DNA of 64,000 nucleotides from Chryseobacterium flavum (lineage in GTDB: Bacteria > Bacteroidota > Bacteroidia > Flavobacteriales > Weeksellaceae): contig NZ_QNUE01000009.1 in NCBI RefSeq assembly GCF_003385595.1, forward strand, positions 1 to 64,000, written 5' to 3'. This document shows, piece after piece, positions 1 to 7,761 of this stretch. The notes beneath the pieces were generated by a model. The model had not been told where the DNA came from. It searched no databases and saw only the letters and a list, made by a program, of their open reading frames with translations. The position numbers and the translations under genes are program-made. Positions within the stretch are counted from its first letter, which is position 1; each line of letters starts with the position of its first letter.

Positions 1-642
1 CATTTTCTCTACCTCATCCAGGCCTTTTCCTCCTAAAATAAGTTGTGATAGTTCTTTTCCATCTTTATCCAATCTGATGATCCAGGCATCTTTGGAACCA
101 TAGCCTTTGGGGGAGTTGTGTACGTTTCCTGCTACAAAAAAGCCTAAGTCAGTAGTCTGGATCACTGCCCTGGCTTCTTCATCTGAAGATGTGCCCAGGG
201 TTTTCTGCCAGAGTTCATCCCCGAATTCATTCAAACGGATCAGCCAGATATCTGAACCACCTTTGGAAGCTTCTTTCTTATCCAGTCCTTTACCTGAATA
301 GGAAGTCCCTGAAATTAAAAATCCACCATCCTGCGTGGCTACTGTTGCGGATAAATAGTCGTGGTTCTGGCCGGAAAAGTATTTCTCCCAGACTTGTTCT
401 CCCTGCTGGTTCAGTTTCACCAGGTGGAAATCATAGCCGTTATTTTGCTTACTTCCCGGAGCCTGAAGCTTGTCGCTTTGAATGCTGCTTCCTGTAATTA
501 AATACTGCTGGTCAATGGTCGTGGTTACCTGGCTCAAAAAATCCTGCGTGGAGGATTTAATGTCTTTCTGCCAGATCGTTTCCTGGGCAGACATACCCAG
601 GGCTGTGCATAACGTCAATGCACCAAGATAAATTTTTTTCAT
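1..642 (-). CDS. Secreted repeat protein, 3' end outside window (partial)
   Basis: The reading frame is open from an ATG at 640-642 to the left edge, so only the first 214 residues are visible. It starts with a signal peptide (MKKIYLGALTLCTALGMSAQ). After it come imperfect repeats of about 50-60 residues of the type 'T.DGGFLISG.S....GGSDIWLIRLN..G.E.W.K..', which suggest a beta-propeller of delta-60 or PQQ-like style. Such repeats are frequent in type IX-secreted surface proteins of Flavobacteriia, but the C-terminal sorting domain, if any, lies outside. A second in-frame ATG two codons upstream (646-648) is possible. The substrate is unknown. Confidence 0.75.
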   Translation of the reverse strand, partial: MKKIYLGALTLCTALGMSAQETIWQKDIKSSTQDFLSQVTTTIDQQYLITGSSIQSDKLQAPGSKQNNGYDFHLVKLNQQGEQVWEKYFSGQNHDYLSATVATQDGGFLISGTSYSGKGLDKKEASKGGSDIWLIRLNEFGDELWQKTLGTSSDEEARAVIQTTDLGFFVAGNVHNSPKGYGSKDAWIIRLDKDGKELSQLILGGKGLDEVEKM

Positions 643-1014
643 AGGCATTTGAATTTTTTTTGAAAAAATAAATAGTTGAAATTAACGACTGATTTTACCC
701 GCCATTGGAGAATACAGGTATAAATAGTGCACGGAAAAATGTGCGTGTATAGACTTCTTCATGTTAGTGTTTAATTTAAGTACAGTTATTATAATACCAC
801 AAAAATAAGTTTTTTAGTTCACAGTAAAAAGATTTATATCATTTTTATCTGCTGTTATTTTTAATCACAAAACCATGTAAATCAGGAAACTTTCTTTACA
901 GGGCAAAGATAGATTCACCATGCGACAGAACTTGTCGTATATTATTCTCATTAATATATACCAACAAAAAAAGCCACCCTTTCGGGTGACTTTTCAATTA
1001 TTAAAAAACTTATT
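643..1014. other. Intergenic stretch
   Basis: AT-rich spacer between the start of the repeat protein and the end of the next minus-strand gene. Apart from the terminator at 966-995 I see no gene, RNA or repeat. It presumably carries the promoter of the repeat-protein gene, but I could not pick a convincing TAnnTTTG box. Confidence 0.5.
966..995 (-). terminator. Rho-independent terminator
   Basis: On the minus strand an AGTCACCC / GGGTGGCT stem with a GAAA loop is followed by a run of seven T. It sits about 20 nt after the stop of the small secreted protein gene. Confidence 0.8.
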
Positions 1015-1410
1015 TTATTGATAAATTACAACATTATCCTTTTTAAGCTGATATCCGCTTTTTTTAAAAGGAACCAGCACATAACCATCTTTTTTCCATG
1101 CTTTGGATTTCCCTGCTCTGGTAAGAATTATGCTCTCGGCATCTGTATCCTTAACAAAAACTTCAGCTTTTTTCATATCCTTACTGAAAATAACAGCTGC
1201 TATTGAAGTAGAACTTCCTTTCGGTGATACTTCTGTCAGCTTGATCTTCTGTTCAAAAACCCTTACACAGTCTTTTTTAATCTGCGAATAGGTGTAGCCC
1301 GCCGAACCTATGCATCCATGAGCATCTCTGTCCCCACCTAATATAGGCGTTTTCTGAGCGAATACCAAAGAACCAAGGAACATTGTACCGAGTAAAATTG
1401 TTTTTTTCAT
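1015..1410 (-). CDS. Small secreted protein, unknown function
   Basis: A protein of 131 residues counted from the ATG at 1408-1410. That start is preferred because a typical signal peptide (MKKTILLGTMFLGSLVFAQ) begins there; the frame extends 23 codons further upstream with an unconvincing sequence. The mature part begins with a Cys-containing motif, GGDRDAHGCIGSAGYTYS, followed by a second Cys in KKDCVRVFE. This pattern occurs in uncharacterised periplasmic proteins of several Gram-negative groups. The rest is a lysine-rich, beta-strand-like domain. The two Cys may form a disulfide. No function is assigned. Confidence 0.75.
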   Translation of the reverse strand: MKKTILLGTMFLGSLVFAQKTPILGGDRDAHGCIGSAGYTYSQIKKDCVRVFEQKIKLTEVSPKGSSTSIAAVIFSKDMKKAEVFVKDTDAESIILTRAGKSKAWKKDGYVLVPFKKSGYQLKKDNVVIYQ

Positions 1411-1500
1411 GTTTGTTATATTATTATGGTAATTATCGTGGGTATTATTAAAAACCATGCCAAAAAATACACAAAACACTTCTTTGTGAAAAACTTTTAC

Positions 1501-3828
1501 TTATTTTGTCCAGTTAATCTTTGAATGCTTCACCTCATCAGAACTTGTTCCGATCATAATATCAAACTCTCCCGGTTCCCAGTCATACTTTAAATCCCCG
1601 TTATAGAATTTCAGACTTTCCGGAGTAATATCAAATGTTACTTTTTTAGATTCTCCTTTCTTCAGGAATATTTTCTGGAACCCTTTCAATTCTTTCACCG
1701 GTCTGGTAATACTTCCCACCATATCTCTGATATACAGCTGAACCACTTCTGCTCCGTCATAATTTCCACTGTTGGTTACCGTCACCGATGCCTGAACCGT
1801 CTGATTTCCTTTTGGATTGGTATTGGAGATGCTGATATCCGAATAATTGAATTTTGTATAACTTAATCCATATCCGAAAGGATACAGCGGTGTATTGCAT
1901 TCATCCATATAGTTGGAACGGAACCTTTGATACTCACATTTATCAACAAGCTTCTGATCCAGAGGACGGCCTGTATTTTTAGCATTATAATAAATCGGTA
2001 CCTGCCCAAGGCTTCTTGGGAATGTCATCGGCAGTTTTCCTGATGGATTTACTTTCCCGAATAATACATCTGCAATTGCATTTCCCGCTTCTGAGCCGGG
2101 GAACCATGCGTTTAATATAGCATCAGGCGTGTCTTTAACATTGGTAAGCGCCAACGGACGCCCCGTAAATAAAACCATTGCAATAGGTTTTCCTGTCTTC
2201 TTCAGTTCATTTAACAGGTCAACCTGCGACTGGGGAATGGTAATTTCAGTTCTTGAAGAAGATTCTCCGCTCATTTCAGCAGATTCCCCGATAGCAAGAA
2301 CGATAACATCCGCTTTATTGGCAATATCTACCGCTTCTTTTAATAATTCTTCTTTAGAGCGGTTGTCCCTGTCGGTTTTTTTACCATGTGCAGCATAGAT
2401 TTCTTCTAATTTTGCATCATAATCAATATTGGCACCTTTTGCAGAAAGGAATTTAACCTCTTTACCATAATTAGCCTGAAGGCCCTGCATCAAATTAACA
2501 GAGATGGCATGCTTGGTCGCTACACTCCAGGTTCCGGCCATATTCATTGAATTATTGACCAATGGACCGATTACCGCCACAGTTCCTGACTTCTTCAGGG
2601 GAAGTACCTGATTTTCATTTTTCATCAGTACCATCGACTGAGCGGCGACACTTCTTGCAACATTACGGTTTTCCATATTGTACACCTCTTTAGCCGCCAG
2701 CTTTGCATTCCCATGTTTATAAGGATTATCGAATAAGCCCAGGTCATATTTTGCTTCAAGAATCCTTCTTGCCGCCATATCAATTTCAGCCTGTGTTACT
2801 TTTCCTTCGGATAAAGATTTTTTTAATGTGGTCAAAAATCCTTCTCCTACCATATCCATATCAACTCCTGCTTTCAAAGCCAGGGCAGAAACCTGCTGAA
2901 GATCTCCCATACCGTGATCAACCATTTCATTGATCCCCGTATAGTCCGTTACTACAAAACCTTTGAATTTCCACTGGTTTCTCAAAACTTCAGTCTGGAG
3001 CCATCTGTTCCCGGTAGCCGGAACTCCGTCCACCTCATTAAATGATGCCATTACCGAAGCTACTCCTGCATCTACAGCTGCTTTATAAGGCGGAAAATAT
3101 TCATTAAACATCCTTACATGGCTCATATCAACTGTATTGTAATCTCTTCCCGACTCACCTGCTCCGTATAAGGCAAAGTGCTTTACACAGGCTAATATAT
3201 TGGTTCCGTTAGCCAGGTCTTTACCCTGGTAGCCATACACCATATTTTTGGAGATCTCACTTCCTAAGTACGGATCTTCACCGGAACCTTCAGAAACCCT
3301 TCCCCATCTCGGTTCACGGGAAATATCCACCATTGGCGAGAAAGTCCAGTTAATTCCATCTGAAGCAGCTTCCCTGGCCGCTATTCTGGCAGACTGCTGT
3401 ACGAGGTTCATATCCCATGATGCTGCAAGTCCTAATGGAATCGGGAACGTAGTCTCATAACCATGAATCACATCCATTCCGAAAATCAAAGGAATTTTAA
3501 GACGGCTTTTCTCAACAGCCACTTTCTGAACGTTTTTGATTTTCTCAGCTCCTTTTATGTTGAACAATCCGCCAACCAACCCCTGCTCTATTTTTTTACC
3601 GATATCTGAGCTTTGAGCCTGCCCTGTGGTAAAATCTCCGGAAGTCGGAAGGTTAAGCTGACCGATCTTCTCATCTAAGGTCATCTTAGATAAAAGATTA
3701 TCCACAAAAGCTTTCTTTTTTGCCTGATACTGAGGCGTCTGATAAGACTGTACGGGTTTATCCACCATTTCCTGTGCCGAGAATACCGGCGACAATGCCA
3801 AGGCAGCGAGTACGATTAGTTTTTTCAT
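1501..3828 (-). CDS. bglX: GH3 beta-glucosidase, periplasmic
   Basis: A full-length 775-residue family 3 glycoside hydrolase with signal peptide (MKKLIVLAALALSPVFSAQ). The order is the N-terminal TIM-barrel with nucleophile Asp295 in FVVTDYTG, the alpha/beta C-terminal domain with acid/base Glu522 in MSGESSSR, and a fibronectin-III-like tail from about residue 670. The architecture matches BglX. It is the last gene of the glucan locus and probably cleaves oligosaccharides from the GH144 enzyme to glucose in the periplasm. In Bacteroides, GH3 enzymes beside GH144 act on sophoro-oligosaccharides, so beta-1,2 specificity is likely but inferred. A 212 nt gap and its own promoter-like element separate it from the esterase gene. 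Confidence 0.93.
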   Translation of the reverse strand: MKKLIVLAALALSPVFSAQEMVDKPVQSYQTPQYQAKKKAFVDNLLSKMTLDEKIGQLNLPTSGDFTTGQAQSSDIGKKIEQGLVGGLFNIKGAEKIKNVQKVAVEKSRLKIPLIFGMDVIHGYETTFPIPLGLAASWDMNLVQQSARIAAREAASDGINWTFSPMVDISREPRWGRVSEGSGEDPYLGSEISKNMVYGYQGKDLANGTNILACVKHFALYGAGESGRDYNTVDMSHVRMFNEYFPPYKAAVDAGVASVMASFNEVDGVPATGNRWLQTEVLRNQWKFKGFVVTDYTGINEMVDHGMGDLQQVSALALKAGVDMDMVGEGFLTTLKKSLSEGKVTQAEIDMAARRILEAKYDLGLFDNPYKHGNAKLAAKEVYNMENRNVARSVAAQSMVLMKNENQVLPLKKSGTVAVIGPLVNNSMNMAGTWSVATKHAISVNLMQGLQANYGKEVKFLSAKGANIDYDAKLEEIYAAHGKKTDRDNRSKEELLKEAVDIANKADVIVLAIGESAEMSGESSSRTEITIPQSQVDLLNELKKTGKPIAMVLFTGRPLALTNVKDTPDAILNAWFPGSEAGNAIADVLFGKVNPSGKLPMTFPRSLGQVPIYYNAKNTGRPLDQKLVDKCEYQRFRSNYMDECNTPLYPFGYGLSYTKFNYSDISISNTNPKGNQTVQASVTVTNSGNYDGAEVVQLYIRDMVGSITRPVKELKGFQKIFLKKGESKKVTFDITPESLKFYNGDLKYDWEPGEFDIMIGTSSDEVKHSKINWTK

Positions 3829-3945
3829 AAATCTAACTTCTTATTGTTCTGTTTTATTTAACGTAAAACGTTGTCTTTACTTATTTTTTCTACCAAATAT
3901 ATGTATACTCAGTAACATTCAGATATTTTTTCATTTATTGTCCCT

Positions 3946-3973
3946 AAAAAAGACAATAATCAAAAATATAAAA
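3946..3973 (-). promoter_or_regulatory. Upstream element of bglX, shared with susC
   Basis: On the minus strand it contains TATTTTTG, a fit to the Bacteroidetes -7 box TAnnTTTG, followed by an A/T stretch and TGTCTTTTTT. The same block, with two substitutions in its core, lies upstream of susC at 10685-10713. It lies about 118 nt before the bglX start codon. Conservation beyond the -7 box suggests an operator or shared initially transcribed region. Confidence 0.55.
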
Positions 3974-4040
3974 TTTATTTAATGAATTCAGGTTTAGTAT
4001 AAAGAATTATTCTTTATCAGACCAATGATCCATCTACTTT

Positions 4041-4736
4041 TTATTTCTTTTTTGATAACATCCATTCATACAGTTTAGGATCTGAATAAGCTGAATCCCA
4101 TGAATTATGGTTGTCATTCGGGAAGATCACCAGTTCTGCAGACGGATTAACCGGATGCAGCTTCTGATAAAATTTAAAAGCATTTTCCGGCAATACAATA
4201 TCATCCATTCCTCCGTGGAATATTTTCATATTCAGATTTTTATACTGCTGGATATTCGCCGTCATTACCTGATCTGTCGGCGCACAGATCGAAGCTACCG
4301 CAGCAAACATTTCCGGATGTTCCATGGCCAGTTTTAACGTTCCCCAGCCTCCCATAGAAAGTCCGGTAAGATAAATCCTGGAAGCATCAATTTTATATTT
4401 CTTCTGGATTTCCTTTATCAGATGATAGATCGTTACAGTGTCCCACCAAGAATCTGCAGGACATTGCGGAGCCAGAATGGCCACAGGTTCCTTAATCAGA
4501 TCTTTGTAGGTAAAGGGACTATGTGCTTTTACCATTTCAAGATTATTTCCTCTTTCTCCTGATCCGTGAAGGAAAACAATTAACGGGACATTCCCTTTTA
4601 CTTTTTGGGGATAATCCAGGATATAGGAAATTTTTTCAGTCCTTTTGATTTCTTTATTAAGTTCAGCTTTTATTTCCTGAGCGTTCATTGATAATGAAAA
4701 CGGCAGAAGCAAAAAAGGAAGATGTTTTAATTTCAT
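4041..4736 (-). CDS. Secreted alpha/beta-hydrolase esterase of the glucan locus
   Basis: 231 residues with a signal peptide ending near MNAQ. It shows a complete alpha/beta-hydrolase triad: Ser127 in GLSMGG, Asp178 (HGGMDD) and His210 (NDNHNSW), and an oxyanion-hole region FLHGSGERG. This is the phospholipase/carboxylesterase or feruloyl-esterase-like group found in polysaccharide loci. It lies between the GH144 and GH3 genes with an 84 nt gap to the former, so it probably removes acyl or other ester groups from the incoming glucan. The exact ester is unknown. Annotators may call it a prolyl oligopeptidase family protein. Confidence 0.85.
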   Translation of the reverse strand: MKLKHLPFLLLPFSLSMNAQEIKAELNKEIKRTEKISYILDYPQKVKGNVPLIVFLHGSGERGNNLEMVKAHSPFTYKDLIKEPVAILAPQCPADSWWDTVTIYHLIKEIQKKYKIDASRIYLTGLSMGGWGTLKLAMEHPEMFAAVASICAPTDQVMTANIQQYKNLNMKIFHGGMDDIVLPENAFKFYQKLHPVNPSAELVIFPNDNHNSWDSAYSDPKLYEWMLSKKK

Positions 4737-4820
4737 ATTGTTTTTCAGGTTTGGGTATTAAATTATTCCGCAGATTTACCTGAAGTTAACTGATAAAATC
4801 TGGGGATCTAAATAGTAAGG

Positions 4821-6206
4821 TTACTTTATTCCATACTTTGCAGACTGAAAGCTTAATTTTTTAAGTCCTTGCTGTATTTCCGGAGCATTCATAAACAGTT
4901 TCCAAAGAAATCCTGACCTGTAATTTTCGATCATTGGCGCGATAGTCCCCTGGTCAATAGCCAGATACCTTGGAGTAAACCAGTCATTATAATGGATAGA
5001 AGTGGCATCATAAGGGCCTGCAGATCCGATAAACTGAGGTTTTTCAGTATAGATAAACCTTAGAAAGTCCATTGATTCTTTAGGAGTGTAGGGAAAGCTG
5101 CTAAGTGCTGCTGTCGGAGTTATAACCCCGTTATCATTAGTAGGCATATGGGCCGTATATCCTGTACTTCCGTTTTCATTCCTTGTATAACCTGCAGTAA
5201 GCCCCCAATAATCAGGCCCGAATCCTTTCCATTTTTTTGGGTTTTCGACACAATACTGATAGTCAATAAGGGTCTGATTTTTATTGAGTTCAAAATAATT
5301 TTTCACCAGCTTATCCGATAATCCTGTAGGATCAAGACCAATGTATGAGTACTGAGCCCAGAACAGCGGACCTCCATATTCTTCGGCGTAATTATGTTTT
5401 ACATAAAGAGGAAGTCCGTATTTGGTTTTATCAGTAAGGTAGGTTCCGTTTCTGGTCCAGCCTTTATAATATGTCTCAGCATCTATAGAATAAGTAGGTG
5501 AAGAGGCGGCTAAAATATAGGTGATCAGACATTCATTATAACCTTCCAGGGGAAAATTCATTTCCCACTGATATTCAGGTGACCAATGCCAGTACAAAAC
5601 TTTTTCTCCTCCTTTGGTATACCAGTTCCATTGAATTCCTTTCCACAGTTCATCACATTTTGCCGCTAATGCTTTTTCTTCCGGATTGCCGTTTTTAAAA
5701 TATTCACGGACCATCAGTATTCCTGAAGTAAGGAAAGCAGTCTCTACAAGATCTCCTCCGTTATCTTTTTTACCAAATGGAACCGTTTTTCCGGTTTCTC
5801 CATTGATCCAGTGAGACCATGCTCCTTTATGACGATCTGCTTTCGCCAGAAAATTCATCATATGGGTAAGCCTTTTCACAGCTTCTTTTCTCGGAACAAA
5901 ACCTCTTTCTACTCCTACAAGAATCGTTGCCAGCCCAAATCCTGAACCTCCGGTAGTAACAACATGCTTATCATTATCAGGATAGATGTTATCTTCATGA
6001 TACCGCTCTCTGCCCAACATGGAATGAGGCTCTGCATACTCCCAAAAATATTTCAGTGCATCTTTTTGCACCCTGTCCATCAACTGCTCGTCTGTAATAT
6101 TATTCTGTACCACTGCTTTCTGATCCGGCACTGGTTTAATTTGTGAATTTTTACAGGAAGCGACTGATATTGAAGCTATAGCAACTGATAATACGATCTT
6201 TTTCAT
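4821..6206 (-). CDS. GH144-type endo-beta-1,2-glucanase (PF10091 'glucoamylase'), lipoprotein
   Basis: 461 residues with a lipoprotein signal and Cys18 in the ISVASC lipobox, so it is probably anchored to the outer membrane. The body is an (alpha/alpha)6 toroid of the PF10091 family, with blocks such as TTGGSGFGLATI near residue 85, HWSPEYQWEMNFPLEGYNE, and GPYDATSIHYNDWF near the C-terminus. The old name glucoamylase is misleading: characterised Bacteroidetes members (Chitinophaga, Parabacteroides, Bacteroides) cleave beta-1,2-glucan. It lies between SusD and the esterase in one operon and likely makes the first cuts in the polymer. The specificity is inferred from family and neighbours. Confidence 0.88.
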   Translation of the reverse strand: MKKIVLSVAIASISVASCKNSQIKPVPDQKAVVQNNITDEQLMDRVQKDALKYFWEYAEPHSMLGRERYHEDNIYPDNDKHVVTTGGSGFGLATILVGVERGFVPRKEAVKRLTHMMNFLAKADRHKGAWSHWINGETGKTVPFGKKDNGGDLVETAFLTSGILMVREYFKNGNPEEKALAAKCDELWKGIQWNWYTKGGEKVLYWHWSPEYQWEMNFPLEGYNECLITYILAASSPTYSIDAETYYKGWTRNGTYLTDKTKYGLPLYVKHNYAEEYGGPLFWAQYSYIGLDPTGLSDKLVKNYFELNKNQTLIDYQYCVENPKKWKGFGPDYWGLTAGYTRNENGSTGYTAHMPTNDNGVITPTAALSSFPYTPKESMDFLRFIYTEKPQFIGSAGPYDATSIHYNDWFTPRYLAIDQGTIAPMIENYRSGFLWKLFMNAPEIQQGLKKLSFQSAKYGIK

Positions 6207-6287
6207 AATTCAAATAGTTTTAAAATTCATTCCTAAAAGAAGAGGAGAACTCACATTCTCCTCTAAGTTTATCATTCATTTTAATAT

Positions 6288-7757
6288 TTAATATCCCGGA
6301 TTTTGCTGGGACAATCCTCCGGCTTCCATAATAAAGTCCTGAGGAAGCGGGAATAACTCATGTTTTCCAACCTTGAATACTTTCCCGCCATCAGCTGCCA
6401 TGGCTGCCTGTGCCTGTCCTGTTCTTACCAGATCAAACCATCTGTCATGTTCAAAGGCCAGCTCCAGTCTTCTTTCTTTCCAGATCGCCGTTCTCACTTC
6501 TGACTGGGTAACAGCAGAAGTAGGAGCAATCTGGGCTCTTTGCCTTACCTGATTCAATAATGGTATTGCCGCTGCGGTCTGCCCCAATTCATTAAGTGCC
6601 TCAGCTTTCATTAAAAGTACTTCCGCATATCTTAGATAACGGATGTTAACGTCTGTAGATCCAGTGCTTCTGTAATCAGATGAATAGGCTTTATAATTGT
6701 AAAACTTATTTTCTACAAAAGGTCCTACATAATAACCATCATATAATGTCATATCTCTATGGATAATTGTAGCATCCCTTCTTTGAGTATCTCCTTCGGC
6801 AGTAAATGCATCATATAATCCCTGGGTAGGAGTAGCAAATCCCCAGCCCCAGCCTGTAGTACCTCTGGCTCCTTGTACCTGGCTATATTGCTGGATGGCT
6901 CTCCCTGCAGTTCCTCCGCTTCCATTAATCTCAAAAACAGATTCAGCATTATTTTCTCCCGAAACTTTATAGATGTCCTGAAAGACAGGAGTTAGTGAAT
7001 ATCCTGTAACTTTATTACATTCATCAGCTGCCAGCTGCCATTTTTTCTGATAAAGATAAACTTTAGCCAAAAGAGCGTGAGCCGCTCCTACTGAGGCTCT
7101 GCCAATATTATTTCCTGTATATGCAGACTTATCAGGCAGGCTTTCAATAGCATCTTTAAGGTCTTTTTCGATAAAAGCATAAATTTCCTCTTTTGTTTTT
7201 CTCGTAAGAGTCATTCTCCTATCTTCTTCAACACCGGAAACCGGTACGTGGTCAACTAGCGGAACTCCTCCAAATGAACGCACTAAAGTAAAATACATAA
7301 AAGCACGCAGAAACTTAGCTTCTCCTGCCAGCCTTTTACGCAATTCAGGGTCTGCTTTATCCAGAAGGGGAAGATATTTCAATGCTTGATTTGCTCTGTT
7401 AATACCCTGATAGTTTGAAGTAAAAAGCTCTTTAAAAGAAGGAGTAGATGGTGTAAAGTTCAATGCATCAAGAATGTCTTTATCTGAACCTGTATCTCCC
7501 GGGCTTGATCCCTTATCGGCATCATCTGATACAATTGAAGTTACTCCGATCCAAGCAAAAGTACTCATATCCCAATCAAGGAACTTTGCATAAATAGAAG
7601 TTACAAAACTCGTTGCTCCTTCATTATTATTATATACTTCTAAATTACTCTCCGGAATAGCTTCCGTAGGTGATACGTCTATAAAGTCGCTACTGCAGCT
7701 TTGGTTTACAGCACCTAAAATTAAAAATGCAGCTGCTATGATATATTTTTTATTCAT
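6288..7757 (-). CDS. SusD/RagB-family glycan-binding lipoprotein
   Basis: 489 residues with a lipoprotein signal, Cys21 in NQSCSSDF. It has the TPR-rich SusD fold: N-terminal helices (AKFLRAFMYFTLVRSFGGVPLV is typical), the repeated ALLAKVYLYQKKWQLAADECNKV helix pair, and the C-terminal RLEL.FE..R..DL..TG motif that marks the family. It forms the lid of the SusC porin on the cell surface and captures glucan fragments. Its gene follows susC after 4 nt, so the two are co-translated. Confidence 0.95.
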   Translation of the reverse strand: MNKKYIIAAAFLILGAVNQSCSSDFIDVSPTEAIPESNLEVYNNNEGATSFVTSIYAKFLDWDMSTFAWIGVTSIVSDDADKGSSPGDTGSDKDILDALNFTPSTPSFKELFTSNYQGINRANQALKYLPLLDKADPELRKRLAGEAKFLRAFMYFTLVRSFGGVPLVDHVPVSGVEEDRRMTLTRKTKEEIYAFIEKDLKDAIESLPDKSAYTGNNIGRASVGAAHALLAKVYLYQKKWQLAADECNKVTGYSLTPVFQDIYKVSGENNAESVFEINGSGGTAGRAIQQYSQVQGARGTTGWGWGFATPTQGLYDAFTAEGDTQRRDATIIHRDMTLYDGYYVGPFVENKFYNYKAYSSDYRSTGSTDVNIRYLRYAEVLLMKAEALNELGQTAAAIPLLNQVRQRAQIAPTSAVTQSEVRTAIWKERRLELAFEHDRWFDLVRTGQAQAAMAADGGKVFKVGKHELFPLPQDFIMEAGGLSQQNPGY

Positions 7758-7761
7758 TGTT

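Noticed and set aside
4821..6206. Starch-type glucoamylase
   Set aside because: The PF10091 name is historical; sequence blocks and the GH3 neighbour fit GH144, not GH15.
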